Below are positions 49,246 to 58,483 of a stretch of 64,000 nucleotides of DNA, one piece after another. Numbering within the stretch: the first letter of the stretch is position 1; each line of letters begins with the position of its first letter. The stretch covers positions 220,133 through 284,132 of the forward strand of contig JAJPGW010000007.1 in NCBI GenBank assembly GCA_021325575.1, written 5' to 3'. The notes under the pieces are model-generated. The model had not been told where the DNA came from. It saw only the letters and a program-made list of their open reading frames with translations, and searched no databases. The translations under genes were made by a program, and so were the position numbers. This DNA comes from Gammaproteobacteria bacterium (lineage in GTDB: Bacteria; Pseudomonadota; Gammaproteobacteria; DSM-16500).

Positions 49246-50114
49246 ATAAATTTAGTTAAATAAATAGAGAGAATTTCATTGCCCCACATCATGCTGATCC
49301 AACCCGCGAGCGCGAGATAGGGACCGAACGGAATGGGAACACTTTTAAATTGTTTTTTGAGCGTCATTTGGATCACACCGAAAATCAAACCAATAATGGA
49401 GGCGAGCAAAATAATGATGGGTAATTGCTGCCAGCCAAGGTAAGCGCCAAGTGCTGCCAGAAATTTAAAATCGCCTTGCCCCATGCCCACTTTGCCCGTC
49501 ACTAATTTAAATGACTCTTGAACGATAGCAAAAATTATATAGCCCGAAACGGCGCCGAGAATAGCATCGCGGCTCGTTGCAAAAACGGGAAGGATGCTAA
49601 ATAGCAATCCCATCCATAACAAAAAGAAAGTCAGATGATCCGGCAGGAGATGATGATCTAAATCAATAAACGTGAGACAGATAATCGTCCAGGTTAGAAT
49701 CAGCCCGGCGAGTGTCTGGGCTGAAAATCCAAATCGCCAAGCGACATAAACAGAAGCGATACAGCAGATAATTTCAACCAACGGGTAGCGCAACGAAATT
49801 CTAGCTTTGCAATAAGCGCATTTGCCTTTTAAAACGAGATAGCTCAGAACCGGAATATTGTGCCAGGGCTTTAAGCGTTTTTTACAATGGGTACAATGCG
49901 ACATAGGAAGATAAAGATTTAATTTTTCTTTTTCTTCTGGCGATAAAGGTTTCAGCCCGAGATACTCACGGCATTCCTGGCCCCATTCATTCATGAGCAT
50001 TTGCGGCAAGCGATAAATCACGACATTTAAAAAACTGCCGACCAGCAGCGAAAAAGCCGCGATCGTGAATAAAAAAATATCGGTGTTTTCAGAAAAAAAC
50101 TGGATAATTTCCAT
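49242..50114 (-). CDS. pilD: Prepilin peptidase/N-methyltransferase PilD
   Basis: A polytopic aspartic protease that trims and methylates type IV prepilins (and type II secretion pseudopilins), 290 residues. A cytoplasmic zinc-binding pair CTHC and CAYC flanks PWHNIPVLSYL; active-site Asp are in FIDLDHH and GMGQGDFK. About eight membrane helices. One base overlap with pilC. Confidence 0.96.
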   Translation of the reverse strand: MEIIQFFSENTDIFLFTIAAFSLLVGSFLNVVIYRLPQMLMNEWGQECREYLGLKPLSPEEKEKLNLYLPMSHCTHCKKRLKPWHNIPVLSYLVLKGKCAYCKARISLRYPLVEIICCIASVYVAWRFGFSAQTLAGLILTWTIICLTFIDLDHHLLPDHLTFFLLWMGLLFSILPVFATSRDAILGAVSGYIIFAIVQESFKLVTGKVGMGQGDFKFLAALGAYLGWQQLPIIILLASIIGLIFGVIQMTLKKQFKSVPIPFGPYLALAGWISMMWGNEILSIYLTKFM

Positions 50115-51160
50115 TAAATCACCGTCCCTAATTTGAAAATAGGCAAATACATCGCGATTACTAATCCCCCGATTAAAACACCAAGAATGACCATAATCAA
50201 GGGTTCCAACAATTGGCTCAATAATGCCACCATTTGTTCAATATCGGATTCATATAAATCGGCAATTTTTTCTAACATTTGGTCTAATGTGCCTGATTCT
50301 TCGCCGATCTTGATCATTTGGACCAGCATGATGGGAAAAAGCGTTAAAGATTGCATGGCATGATGCAATTGTTCGCCGGAAATAATCCGGGACCTTAAAA
50401 TCATAAACTGTTTGGTAAAAAGAGAATTGCCGCAGGCTGTCGCAACAATTTTCAAGGCATCTGTCAAAGGCACGCCTGCTGCAAAGGTGATGGCAAGGCT
50501 TCGGGATAATCGCGCGAGGATAATTTTTTTGATCGCATTGCCTATAACGGGTATGTGAATTAAAAGCTGATCGATTTGTTGTTTTAACTGGATAGATTTT
50601 TTTAGGGCCATACTAAAAAAAATAACCAAAATAATAGGAAAAATGCCCAGCCACAGATTATGACAACAAAGGTCAGAAAGGGTAATCACCAGTTTTGTAA
50701 AATAAGGCAATGAGCCATGCATTTCGCGAAACAATTCCGCAAATCGTGGGACTACACAAGTGAGCATCAGAATTGAAATAATACTCGAAATCATAAAAAC
50801 CAGTGCCGGATAAAAAATAGCGCGCTTAATTTGTTTTTTTAACGCTAATGATTTTTCTTTGTAATGTGCGATGCGTTGAAAAATAGTGTCAATTTTTCCG
50901 GTTTGCTCTCCAACATGAATAAGATGACACGTTAAGTGATCAAAAAAATCGGGAAATTTTTTAAAAGAATGGACCAGGTTTTGTCCTTCTTCAATTTCGT
51001 TTTTAACGGAGTGGATTAATTTTTTTAAAGGGATTTTTTCCTGACTGCGTTTTATAATTTCAAAGCTTTGAATAATGGGTATGCCGGCTGTAGTCAAAGT
51101 GGCTAATTGCCGGAAAAAAATGGCGATGTCCAATGCTGAAATTTTTTGGAGGAATTTCAT
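50114..51160 (-). CDS. pilC: Type IV pilus inner-membrane platform protein PilC
   Basis: A T2SSF-family protein of 348 residues with two homologous helical domains (FFRQLATLTTAGIPIIQSFEI and LSRSLAITFAAGVPLTDALKI) and three membrane helices. It is shorter than the usual ~400 by loss of an N-terminal stretch. Overlaps pilB by 4 bases. Confidence 0.93.
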   Translation of the reverse strand: MKFLQKISALDIAIFFRQLATLTTAGIPIIQSFEIIKRSQEKIPLKKLIHSVKNEIEEGQNLVHSFKKFPDFFDHLTCHLIHVGEQTGKIDTIFQRIAHYKEKSLALKKQIKRAIFYPALVFMISSIISILMLTCVVPRFAELFREMHGSLPYFTKLVITLSDLCCHNLWLGIFPIILVIFFSMALKKSIQLKQQIDQLLIHIPVIGNAIKKIILARLSRSLAITFAAGVPLTDALKIVATACGNSLFTKQFMILRSRIISGEQLHHAMQSLTLFPIMLVQMIKIGEESGTLDQMLEKIADLYESDIEQMVALLSQLLEPLIMVILGVLIGGLVIAMYLPIFKLGTVI

Positions 51161-52257
51161 GGTTGAATCACCCGATGTAATTCAGTTAAGGTGGTGAGGC
51201 CTTCGGAAACTTTTTTTAGGCCGTTTTCATAGAGGGTAGAAAACCCTTCATTTTTTGCTTGCGAAAGCAGGGTGGCGGTATTTGCATTTTGTAAAATTAA
51301 TTCAGATAAATTATCAGATAAAGTTAATAATTCAAAAATAGCCATTCTGCCTAGATAGCCATTGATAGAGGATTTTCTAATTAATCGTTGAGAAATAATC
51401 AATGAAATCGAATGAATAATATTATAAGGTGCGATATTCAGTGATTGCAGACGATTTAATGTTTCAATCGCGCTATTGGTGTGAAGCGTGGAAAATACAA
51501 GATGTCCAGTTTGTGCCGCTTGAACGGCAATTTTTGCGGTTTCCGCATCGCGAATTTCGCCGACCATAATAATATCCGGATCTTGACGCAAAAAAGTTCG
51601 CAAAACTTGAGAGAACGTTAAATTAATTTTGGGATTAATGTTAACTTGATTAATCCCAGGTAATTCAATTTCTACGGGATCTTCGACCGTTGAAATATTT
51701 TTCTCAATTTTATTTAAAAAATTCAGTGCTGAATACAGGGTGACAGTTTTGCCGCTGCCTGTTGGGCCTGTTACCAAAATCAATCCTTGCGGACGCGTAA
51801 TAGTTTTCAGAAATATTTTTTTCTGATTTTCATGCAATCCAAGTGAATCAATATCGAGAGAAATGTTGGTTGTATCCAATAATCGCAGCACCGCCTTCTC
51901 ACCATAAAGAGTGGGGCAGGTATTCATGCGCACATCAATTTTTTCCAATTGAAAACGTCCGTCTTGTGGAAGTCGACGCTCGGCGATATCCATTTTGGCC
52001 ATGACTTTGAGTCGCGTAATTAAACCGGATGCTTGATGGGCTGGAATCTCCGCGATTTTTTGCAGCAGACCATCTTGTCGATAACGGATCCGGCAATTTT
52101 TTTCATAAGGCTCAATATGAATATCGGATGAAGAAAGGGTGAGTGCGTGCTGAATCAATTGATCTGCTAATTGAATAGGCTCCGCATCGAGACGTAAGTT
52201 ACGCACTACATAATCCTTGGGTGAGGCAAGTGCCATCAACTGTCCAGGCGCTGCCAT
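51157..52257 (-). CDS. pilB: Short type IV pilus assembly ATPase PilB
   Basis: A 366-residue PilB/GspE-type ATPase, against about 560-570 usual. The core is intact: [20 protein letters not shown], Walker [14 protein letters not shown], Asp box [13 protein letters not shown] and His box [12 protein letters not shown]. The N-terminal N1 domain is missing, and the tetracysteine zinc motif expected between QRLIRKSS and [12 protein letters not shown] is deleted. Its 5' end overlaps pilA by 59 bases. Start uncertain: ATG 52257, ATG 52236 or GTG 52209. Confidence 0.9.
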   Translation of the reverse strand: MAAPGQLMALASPKDYVVRNLRLDAEPIQLADQLIQHALTLSSSDIHIEPYEKNCRIRYRQDGLLQKIAEIPAHQASGLITRLKVMAKMDIAERRLPQDGRFQLEKIDVRMNTCPTLYGEKAVLRLLDTTNISLDIDSLGLHENQKKIFLKTITRPQGLILVTGPTGSGKTVTLYSALNFLNKIEKNISTVEDPVEIELPGINQVNINPKINLTFSQVLRTFLRQDPDIIMVGEIRDAETAKIAVQAAQTGHLVFSTLHTNSAIETLNRLQSLNIAPYNIIHSISLIISQRLIRKSSINGYLGRMAIFELLTLSDNLSELILQNANTATLLSQAKNEGFSTLYENGLKKVSEGLTTLTELHRVIQP

Positions 52258-52600
52258 CCTGGTTGGGTGTCAGGATATACGTCGCATTGTTTACAATATC
52301 AGTGCCCGTCGCAGTAATAATGCCTTTGTCGACTTTAAGGCTCGCAAGATTTTTAGTTGCAGAAGGCGCTGCAGGAACCCCATCCGTGCCATTCGTAATT
52401 TCAGCTATCGGATCACCTTGTTGTAATGCGAGCGAAACCGCTGTTTTAAATGGAGCAGTCGCTGCAACAACCTCTGTAAAACGTGCACGTTTGGTATAAT
52501 TTTGATAGGATGGGATCGCAATGGTGGCCAAAATTCCAATAATTGCTACCACAATCATTAATTCAATCAGCGTAAAACCATTCTGAATAGAAAGCTTCAT
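52199..52600 (-). CDS. pilA: Type IV pilin PilA
   Basis: A major pilin-type protein, 133 residues. Class III signal with cleavage G^[19 protein letters not shown], Glu5 of the mature protein, and the long hydrophobic helix. The globular part ends with a Cys pair (CLTQGLC) making the D-region loop. First gene of pilABCD on this strand. Confidence 0.96.
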   Translation of the reverse strand: MKLSIQNGFTLIELMIVVAIIGILATIAIPSYQNYTKRARFTEVVAATAPFKTAVSLALQQGDPIAEITNGTDGVPAAPSATKNLASLKVDKGIITATGTDIVNNATYILTPNQDGSAWTVDGTCLTQGLCSA

Positions 52601-52683
52601 TTTTTTCTCCGGGGATGAGTTAGTTTTTTTTGAAAAAGTGTTTTTGAAAAAAGGGATGTGTTACGTGAAAGTTTGCAGTGAGA

Positions 52684-52712
52684 TTTATAACGCGATTTTT
52701 TGGAAGATGCAA
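52684..52712 (-). promoter_or_regulatory. Sigma-70-type promoter for pilA
   Basis: On the minus strand TTGCAT (52712-52707) and TATAAA (52689-52684) are 17 bp apart, 84 bases upstream of the pilA ATG. No convincing -24/-12 sigma-54 element was seen, though pilA is sigma-54 dependent in some relatives. Confidence 0.55.
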
Positions 52713-52748
52713 TATTTTTTTTAAAAAAATTTTTTGCAAGGAGTTTTT

Positions 52749-53192
52749 ATGCAGAGAAAGAATTTAGATAAAATTAGACAAGTGTTAAATGCGAATTATT
52801 CAAGTTTCAAAAATAAAGATGTCGAGCTCAGTGATTTGCAATGGAAAAATAATGAGAGTTGTTTTTATTGCACGATCACTCATGCGAAATATGATGATAA
52901 TGATGAAATTCAAAGTCTAATTGCAGAGAAATTAAAGTTGTCTCGTGATAAAGTCAGTGTCCAACAACGATTTGATGATCGCTCACCTACAGAGGTTGAA
53001 ACTTTGTTAAGTTTCACGATTTCTATTTCTAACGATGACTTGGATTTGCAAAAACTAACCCCCATAAAATCCTCCTGGTACAGTTGTTTCTGCTGTGGGG
53101 ATAAAAAATCCGACAAACCCACCTTTGAACGCCAAGGTTCCATAACCCGGACCTATTCCAGGAGGTTCTCGCACAGTTCCAATAATGGATAA
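52749..53192 (+). CDS. Orphan protein
   Basis: A 147-residue protein of unknown family. AAGGAG is placed well for the ATG at 52749. It is charged, with alternating strand-helix pattern over residues 1-105, then a Cys cluster (CFCCGDKK) and a basic Ser/Arg-rich tail. It stands alone between pilA (divergent) and tRNA-Thr. Confidence 0.6.
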   Translation: MQRKNLDKIRQVLNANYSSFKNKDVELSDLQWKNNESCFYCTITHAKYDDNDEIQSLIAEKLKLSRDKVSVQQRFDDRSPTEVETLLSFTISISNDDLDLQKLTPIKSSWYSCFCCGDKKSDKPTFERQGSITRTYSRRFSHSSNNG

Positions 53193-53233
53193 TATTGCTT
53201 TAAACTCCCTTTTGCCCTAAGATTCCCACCCAA

Positions 53234-53306
<73 letters not shown>

Positions 53307-53443
53307 TTAGTAGAAACAATGAGTTGCAATCAAAATTAAAAAGGGAACCGAGCTGTGAAATTCTAGACGTTCCTCTAAACGTTCCTAAATAGGTCTTGCT
53401 GCTCATGCGGCAAGATATCGCGAGGGGTGATACATCTCATTAT

Positions 53444-54694
53444 ATGAGTAACATCAATAACCAAGACATTTCTAAAATAGTGAAACAATCGGGATTATTT
53501 AAGGAATCCATTGTTGATGAGAGCCATGGTATACCCATTCAAGGATTGTTGGAATTAGCTGAGAAGCTTTTTGCATGTAAGAGCGAATTTATCTCTAAAA
53601 TTGATACTACAACATTTCTATATGTTATCTTATCGAACCATTTAAATGATAAAATGAAATCCGGTGTTACATTAGATCAAGTTATTGGTCAAGCTCAAAC
53701 TTTAGCCGAGATTTTTTCAAACGAAGAAATGGGTAGCATTGAATTAGAGATAACTAAATATTTTGAATCTCTACCTAGAAAATATTCTGTTCATTTTCAT
53801 TTGCCGAGTGTATTTTTTTCAGAGCCACTGGAGATGAAAATTGGTAAACAGATATGTTTAAAATTTGATAATCTTCGACAACCAAAACCAACTGGTTTAT
53901 TTGGATCGACTCTTTTAGCAGATTTGATTGAAAAGAAAACTGGAAGCGCAGAAAAAAAAGAATATTCATTGAGCGTTTATATTGATCATGTTGGTTACTT
54001 GAGCTATAAAAATTTTGAAAAACCATTTTCAATTTTTAAACAGCTAATCTATTTGGGGATATGCCATTCTCTTTTTTCTTTAAATAAAAATTATGTTGAT
54101 ACCTCTAATTTTCGGCGCCAGGGTGGATTATTCAGTGATCTTGCTTCTGCACTTGATCCATTAAGCGATTATTTTATCGATAAAAACAACGAGAATAAAA
54201 CCCCCTTAACACTTGAGAAAAATGAAACCGATTTTATTAACGGGATTGAATTAAACCCTGAAATATCGCAAGCCGAGATAAAGTCCAAAATTAATCTTTT
54301 GTGTAAATCATTTAGCTTGTTGCTTGATGATTCGAATAAGAAAGACAAAAATAAAATTTTAGCGGGTTTGGAATGGGCGTTTAATTCGGAAATTAATGAA
54401 AATGAGACTTTTAAATTTATTTTAAAATGTATTGCAATTGAAGCTGTTGTGGGCGATTCAGACTCTGAAAAATCAACCCTTAAGTTAAGTAATAGATGCG
54501 CATATCAGCTTGCAAGAAATCATCAAGAAAGAAAAGATTTTTTAATTAAATTTCCTGAGCTGTATAAGCTAAGGTCACATTTGGTGCATGGGAACAAAGT
54601 TTCATTAGCGCCCGACGAAAAAGAGCAGTTGTATTTTGCGGACTCTCTTCTGAGAAGAATTTTTTTGTCAGAATTACAAATGCTTCATCAATAA
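53444..54694 (+). CDS. ApeA-like HEPN domain protein
   Basis: A 416-residue protein. The C-terminal ~110 residues look like an ApeA-type HEPN domain: a helix with IAIEAVVGD, LSNRCAYQLA and the terminal RSHLVHGNK, where Arg377 and the following His fit the R-x4-H ribonuclease motif. The N-terminal ~290 residues are not recognised. HEPN proteins commonly act as RNases in phage defence and toxin systems. The first good ATG is 53444, but ribosome binding is weak and ATG 53405 is possible. Lies just after tRNA-Thr and faces the helicase gene. Confidence 0.65.
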   Translation: MSNINNQDISKIVKQSGLFKESIVDESHGIPIQGLLELAEKLFACKSEFISKIDTTTFLYVILSNHLNDKMKSGVTLDQVIGQAQTLAEIFSNEEMGSIELEITKYFESLPRKYSVHFHLPSVFFSEPLEMKIGKQICLKFDNLRQPKPTGLFGSTLLADLIEKKTGSAEKKEYSLSVYIDHVGYLSYKNFEKPFSIFKQLIYLGICHSLFSLNKNYVDTSNFRRQGGLFSDLASALDPLSDYFIDKNNENKTPLTLEKNETDFINGIELNPEISQAEIKSKINLLCKSFSLLLDDSNKKDKNKILAGLEWAFNSEINENETFKFILKCIAIEAVVGDSDSEKSTLKLSNRCAYQLARNHQERKDFLIKFPELYKLRSHLVHGNKVSLAPDEKEQLYFADSLLRRIFLSELQMLHQ

Positions 54695-54766
54695 TAACAT
54701 TGGTAAAGAGGTTCTTATTTTCTAATTGAGTGAATGTGGATGCATAATAAGAGATTGATGCTTGTT

Positions 54767-57700
54767 TTATCCTAATCTTATTTTCTTTGTTCTCTTAATA
54801 GATACAGGTCGACCAACAATTGTATTTTCTGTTAAAGAATAAAATAATCCTTCGTATCGAATTTTCAATCCAAACCAACTCTGATGTTGGAGACAAATAG
54901 CTAGTTTTTTTCCATCCAGAGATAACTCCGCTGCCTCCACCTTGAAATGTTTTTGATTTTGAATTTTCGAAATATTTGATGCAATATCATTCCATAATTC
55001 ATACTTGTCTGATTTTCTACGGATCCCTATCATGAGATCATGTAATACTTCCGAATAGTTCTTACCTGGTGCAATAAAGCTAAAATGCATTTGTAATCCT
55101 GACATTTGACAAATTCGCATATCATCGGGATGGTATTTCTGGCCGCTCCAGAAACATATTCGAGATTCAATAGGAGAACAAAATTTTCCGGTGGATGATC
55201 GAATAGCTTCTTCTTCAAGAAGTTGGGCGTTAGAAATGCTGCTGATAATAAAATATTTTTTTAGTGCTTTTTTACCTGACACCGCAGAAATCATTAATTC
55301 TGATGGCAAGACTTTCTTCCCGGATACCTCGCATAATTCTAATAAGCCAGGCATCACCAACTTTCCAGTCACTTCACATCTTTCAGTCTCATTATTAAGT
55401 AATGACTGATTAGTAATGGCACAATAAATAAATTCTTGTTTGTGACCTGATTTTCCTGAGACAGCAGAGATTTCTTTCTCATCTACCCGGTAATGTTTTC
55501 CTGAGATTTGGCTGACGGCAAGTTCATTTTCAAAAACATCACAAGAAGTGAATTCGCACTTGCCAAAAAATTCAGGTTCAGCCCGCTTTCCACTTAACGC
55601 CGATGTTTTTAGAAATTTCGAAGCAATAATCTTTCCTGTTATTGCTGATTTTTCAACTTCATCAGATAGAACACGTTTGCCAGTTAAAGAACAAATAGCG
55701 GTATATTCAGGTAGAGCCATTCGTCCACTTACTTCTGATTTAACGAGTAATTCAGTTAATACGATTTTATTGCTAATAGCACATTTGGTTAAACAATCGG
55801 ATGGTACTATTTTCCCACTAAAACTACAGATTTCCATTTTTGGCTGATTTATTATTTCCCCGGATGATGGAATTATTGTTAAAGAACTTTTATAACTAAG
55901 ATTTGAGTTAATGTTATAATCAACGCTAAGTTCGATCTCACGATATAATATACCTTCAATTCCAACTACCGAAACTTCAATGCGTGGTGTAAAATCATCT
56001 TCGAGTTTTTTTCTCATAATATTATTTTCACCAACAGACTTGATTTCATCTGACAATCTCTCAGCATAAAAATGGCAAAAATCAGAAACAGATTTATCTT
56101 TCATTGCATTTATTGTTAAGTGATTTACTGATAATCGAAGGGTGCTAACATCATTTATGCTACTTTCAAGCGGTTCTAAATCATTAAGTTTGAATGTCAT
56201 GTCCGCATCTATTGGGAGACATCCTACTTCAACTAATCGTTCGTAACTATCATATGCGACCGTGATACGCAAACGTAAAAGAACGTTTCCTGAAAATCTT
56301 CGCAATACATGTTTAAACGAAGATGAAGTTAACGCCCCTTCAAAAACTTTAGCCCAATTTTCCGCGATTTTCTGAGTTTCTGATTCAATGTTTTGATCAA
56401 TATCTTGAACCTTATGTAATCCGAAATTAGTAATTTGATTGACAAGGCGTTCGAATGCGGCTGAACCTGGCTTGTAAATCACAACTGATTTCGTCAGGTT
56501 ATTTTTTATATCATCGAAACAAATTAAATTAGTTTGTCCGTCTTTTTCAAGATTGAATATTCCTGATGAGTGTTGTGAAAGTTTTGCACCAAAATATTCT
56601 AATGAAGTAATTGCAAAATTTTTGGCATCCATTGATTTGTGAGGCAAATCGAGTTTTGGACATCGGGGCCTGTTATCTATGATTTCATTCATTCCTCCTA
56701 ATAGCTCATTAATATGTTTTTCTTGATTTTCAAGTTCAATCTTTGCGTCTAAAATATTTTTTTCTTCTTGGATGATGGCTTGATTAATATTTTTTCCGGC
56801 TAAAGACGCAATTGCTAATTTACGGATTTTTTCTTCAAAGCTCTCAGAGTCATCTTCCATTGGCAGGAGTGCTTCTATATCACCGACAGCATGCGAAACC
56901 ATTTGCAGTTTTGCCATTAGTCTTCCAACAATTTTTTCTTCGAAAGTATCTTTTAAAACTATATTAAAAACACATACACTAGCATGTTTTGATGCTAATC
57001 GTTGCATTCGACCTATGCGTTGTTCAACTACCATGGGATTCCAAGGCAAATCATAATTTACTAAGACATTAGCTATTTGAAGGTTGATACCTTCAGACCC
57101 CGCTTCTGTAGAAACGATAACATGTATTTTGGTTGGTTCCTCCCAAAATCTTGTAATAGTTTCTTGATTTCGAACACTGGAGTCTCCATTTATAATTCCG
57201 CAACCAATTCCTTTTTGTTGAAGATATATTTCAATCTTAGTTTGCGTTTCTCTACGTCCTGTAAAGATCACTGCTCTCCATTTATCGGGTTGCTCTTTTT
57301 GTAAATTATTTATCAGTGAATCTAAGCCATTTAGTTTTGCGCAGTTTGTAATTTTGTTTACAATAGCTCTGACTTGAATAGCCAACTCTGCTGAAACACT
57401 TCCATTTTCAGCCATATTTTCTAATTCCCTAGCTAAAGCTTCAGGACTACTAACAATCGCTTGAAGTAGTGAAACCTGGGCAAACGGATGTAGTTTTTGT
57501 ATTGGCTCGGCAATTTTACGAAGTAGTTCGATTTCTTCCGGGGTAGGGATGACCTTGTGAAGTTTTACGATTCTTTCTGGAAAGAGAAGATTGACTTCAA
57601 CTCTTCTTACTCGAGACATGTATCCATAAACAATAGAGCGAAACTCATCTTGCATTTCAGGTCTTAAACGGCGCGCCTGATTATAATTATCAAATATATA

Positions 57701-58441
57701 ATTCTTGGCAAACATCCCTGGGGTGCCAAATGGATTAACGTGTCCTCGAGCTACGGTTAGCAAATCTATTAACGAGTAAATATCCCATAGACGATTTTGC
57801 ACCGGTGTAGCGGTAAGCATAAGAATATATTTAAATAAACGATCCTCCAATGCCTGCCGAAATCGAATTGCAACCTGCGGTGGAATAGGTACTCCGTATA
57901 GATTACGAAGCTTGTGTGCTTCGTCTAGCACTAGCATTTCAAATCCAGCATTAGCAATTGTGTCGAAATATAAACGCGCAGAGGCATATGTCGTAATAAT
58001 GACATTTTTTTCATCTGTCATTTTTATATTATTAAGCTCATTGCCTATAACAATCTGTGCTTGTATACCAAATTTTTTGTCTAATTCTTCATGCCACTGA
58101 GGCATTAGAATTTTTGGGCAAACAACTAAAATCCTAGATATTCGTCCTCGAGAAATAAGTTCGCTAATGATCAATCCAGCCGTGATGGTTTTACCCAAGC
58201 CAACCTCATCAGCTATAAGAGTTACAGGAAGACGGCGACAAAATGTGATTAGATTATTAATCTGATGATGATAGGGAGTTAACAGATCACGCCATGTTTG
58301 CTCAGAGCGCAAATCATCTTTACTTTCTATCAGAATAGGATCTATCAAATCCCACTCAAGTGCAGCTTTATACAAATTATATTCAGCTGAATTTTTGGCT
58401 TGCCGAAGAGTCTTAAAATTGAATGAGGAGATCGCATTCAT
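54767..58441 (-). CDS. SNF2-type helicase with 17 tandem 15-residue repeats
   Basis: A 1224-residue superfamily 2 helicase/translocase of the SNF2 group. Motif I is ADEVGLGKT (77-85), motif II DEAH (173-176), motif III LTATP, and motifs V-VI STEAGSEGINL and QRIGRMQR. A coiled-coil region follows, then a middle domain of unknown type. Residues 872-1125 are 17 tandem units of 15 residues, consensus C/S-x-hydrophobic-S/T-G-K. The last 99 residues have an unknown beta-rich domain. It probably tracks on DNA without sequence-specific unwinding. The DUF2779 nuclease gene lies 42 bases upstream on the same strand and is likely cotranscribed. Confidence 0.88.
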   Translation of the reverse strand: MNAISSFNFKTLRQAKNSAEYNLYKAALEWDLIDPILIESKDDLRSEQTWRDLLTPYHHQINNLITFCRRLPVTLIADEVGLGKTITAGLIISELISRGRISRILVVCPKILMPQWHEELDKKFGIQAQIVIGNELNNIKMTDEKNVIITTYASARLYFDTIANAGFEMLVLDEAHKLRNLYGVPIPPQVAIRFRQALEDRLFKYILMLTATPVQNRLWDIYSLIDLLTVARGHVNPFGTPGMFAKNYIFDNYNQARRLRPEMQDEFRSIVYGYMSRVRRVEVNLLFPERIVKLHKVIPTPEEIELLRKIAEPIQKLHPFAQVSLLQAIVSSPEALARELENMAENGSVSAELAIQVRAIVNKITNCAKLNGLDSLINNLQKEQPDKWRAVIFTGRRETQTKIEIYLQQKGIGCGIINGDSSVRNQETITRFWEEPTKIHVIVSTEAGSEGINLQIANVLVNYDLPWNPMVVEQRIGRMQRLASKHASVCVFNIVLKDTFEEKIVGRLMAKLQMVSHAVGDIEALLPMEDDSESFEEKIRKLAIASLAGKNINQAIIQEEKNILDAKIELENQEKHINELLGGMNEIIDNRPRCPKLDLPHKSMDAKNFAITSLEYFGAKLSQHSSGIFNLEKDGQTNLICFDDIKNNLTKSVVIYKPGSAAFERLVNQITNFGLHKVQDIDQNIESETQKIAENWAKVFEGALTSSSFKHVLRRFSGNVLLRLRITVAYDSYERLVEVGCLPIDADMTFKLNDLEPLESSINDVSTLRLSVNHLTINAMKDKSVSDFCHFYAERLSDEIKSVGENNIMRKKLEDDFTPRIEVSVVGIEGILYREIELSVDYNINSNLSYKSSLTIIPSSGEIINQPKMEICSFSGKIVPSDCLTKCAISNKIVLTELLVKSEVSGRMALPEYTAICSLTGKRVLSDEVEKSAITGKIIASKFLKTSALSGKRAEPEFFGKCEFTSCDVFENELAVSQISGKHYRVDEKEISAVSGKSGHKQEFIYCAITNQSLLNNETERCEVTGKLVMPGLLELCEVSGKKVLPSELMISAVSGKKALKKYFIISSISNAQLLEEEAIRSSTGKFCSPIESRICFWSGQKYHPDDMRICQMSGLQMHFSFIAPGKNYSEVLHDLMIGIRRKSDKYELWNDIASNISKIQNQKHFKVEAAELSLDGKKLAICLQHQSWFGLKIRYEGLFYSLTENTIVGRPVSIKRTKKIRLG
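55067..55828 (-). repeat. Tandem 45-bp coding repeats, 17 units
   Basis: Within the helicase gene. Sixteen units are exactly 15 residues and one (the 15th) is 14. First-position Cys occurs in units 1, 2, 4, 7, 10, 11, 12, 16 and 17; Ser occupies it in the others. Most units continue with S/T-G-K at positions 4-6. DNA copies have diverged, so the register is preserved by selection on protein. Confidence 0.9.
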
Positions 58442-58483
58442 AATTAAAAAGTTTCCCTCTTTAAATAGGCAAAAAGTAAAAGG

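Noticed and set aside
51157..52257. PilB as a pseudogene
   Set aside because: All ATPase motifs intact and the frame is unbroken; treated as a minimal form instead.
55191..55847. Open frames antisense to the helicase repeat array
   Set aside because: They mirror the repetitive coding strand and lack start signals; shadows of the real gene.
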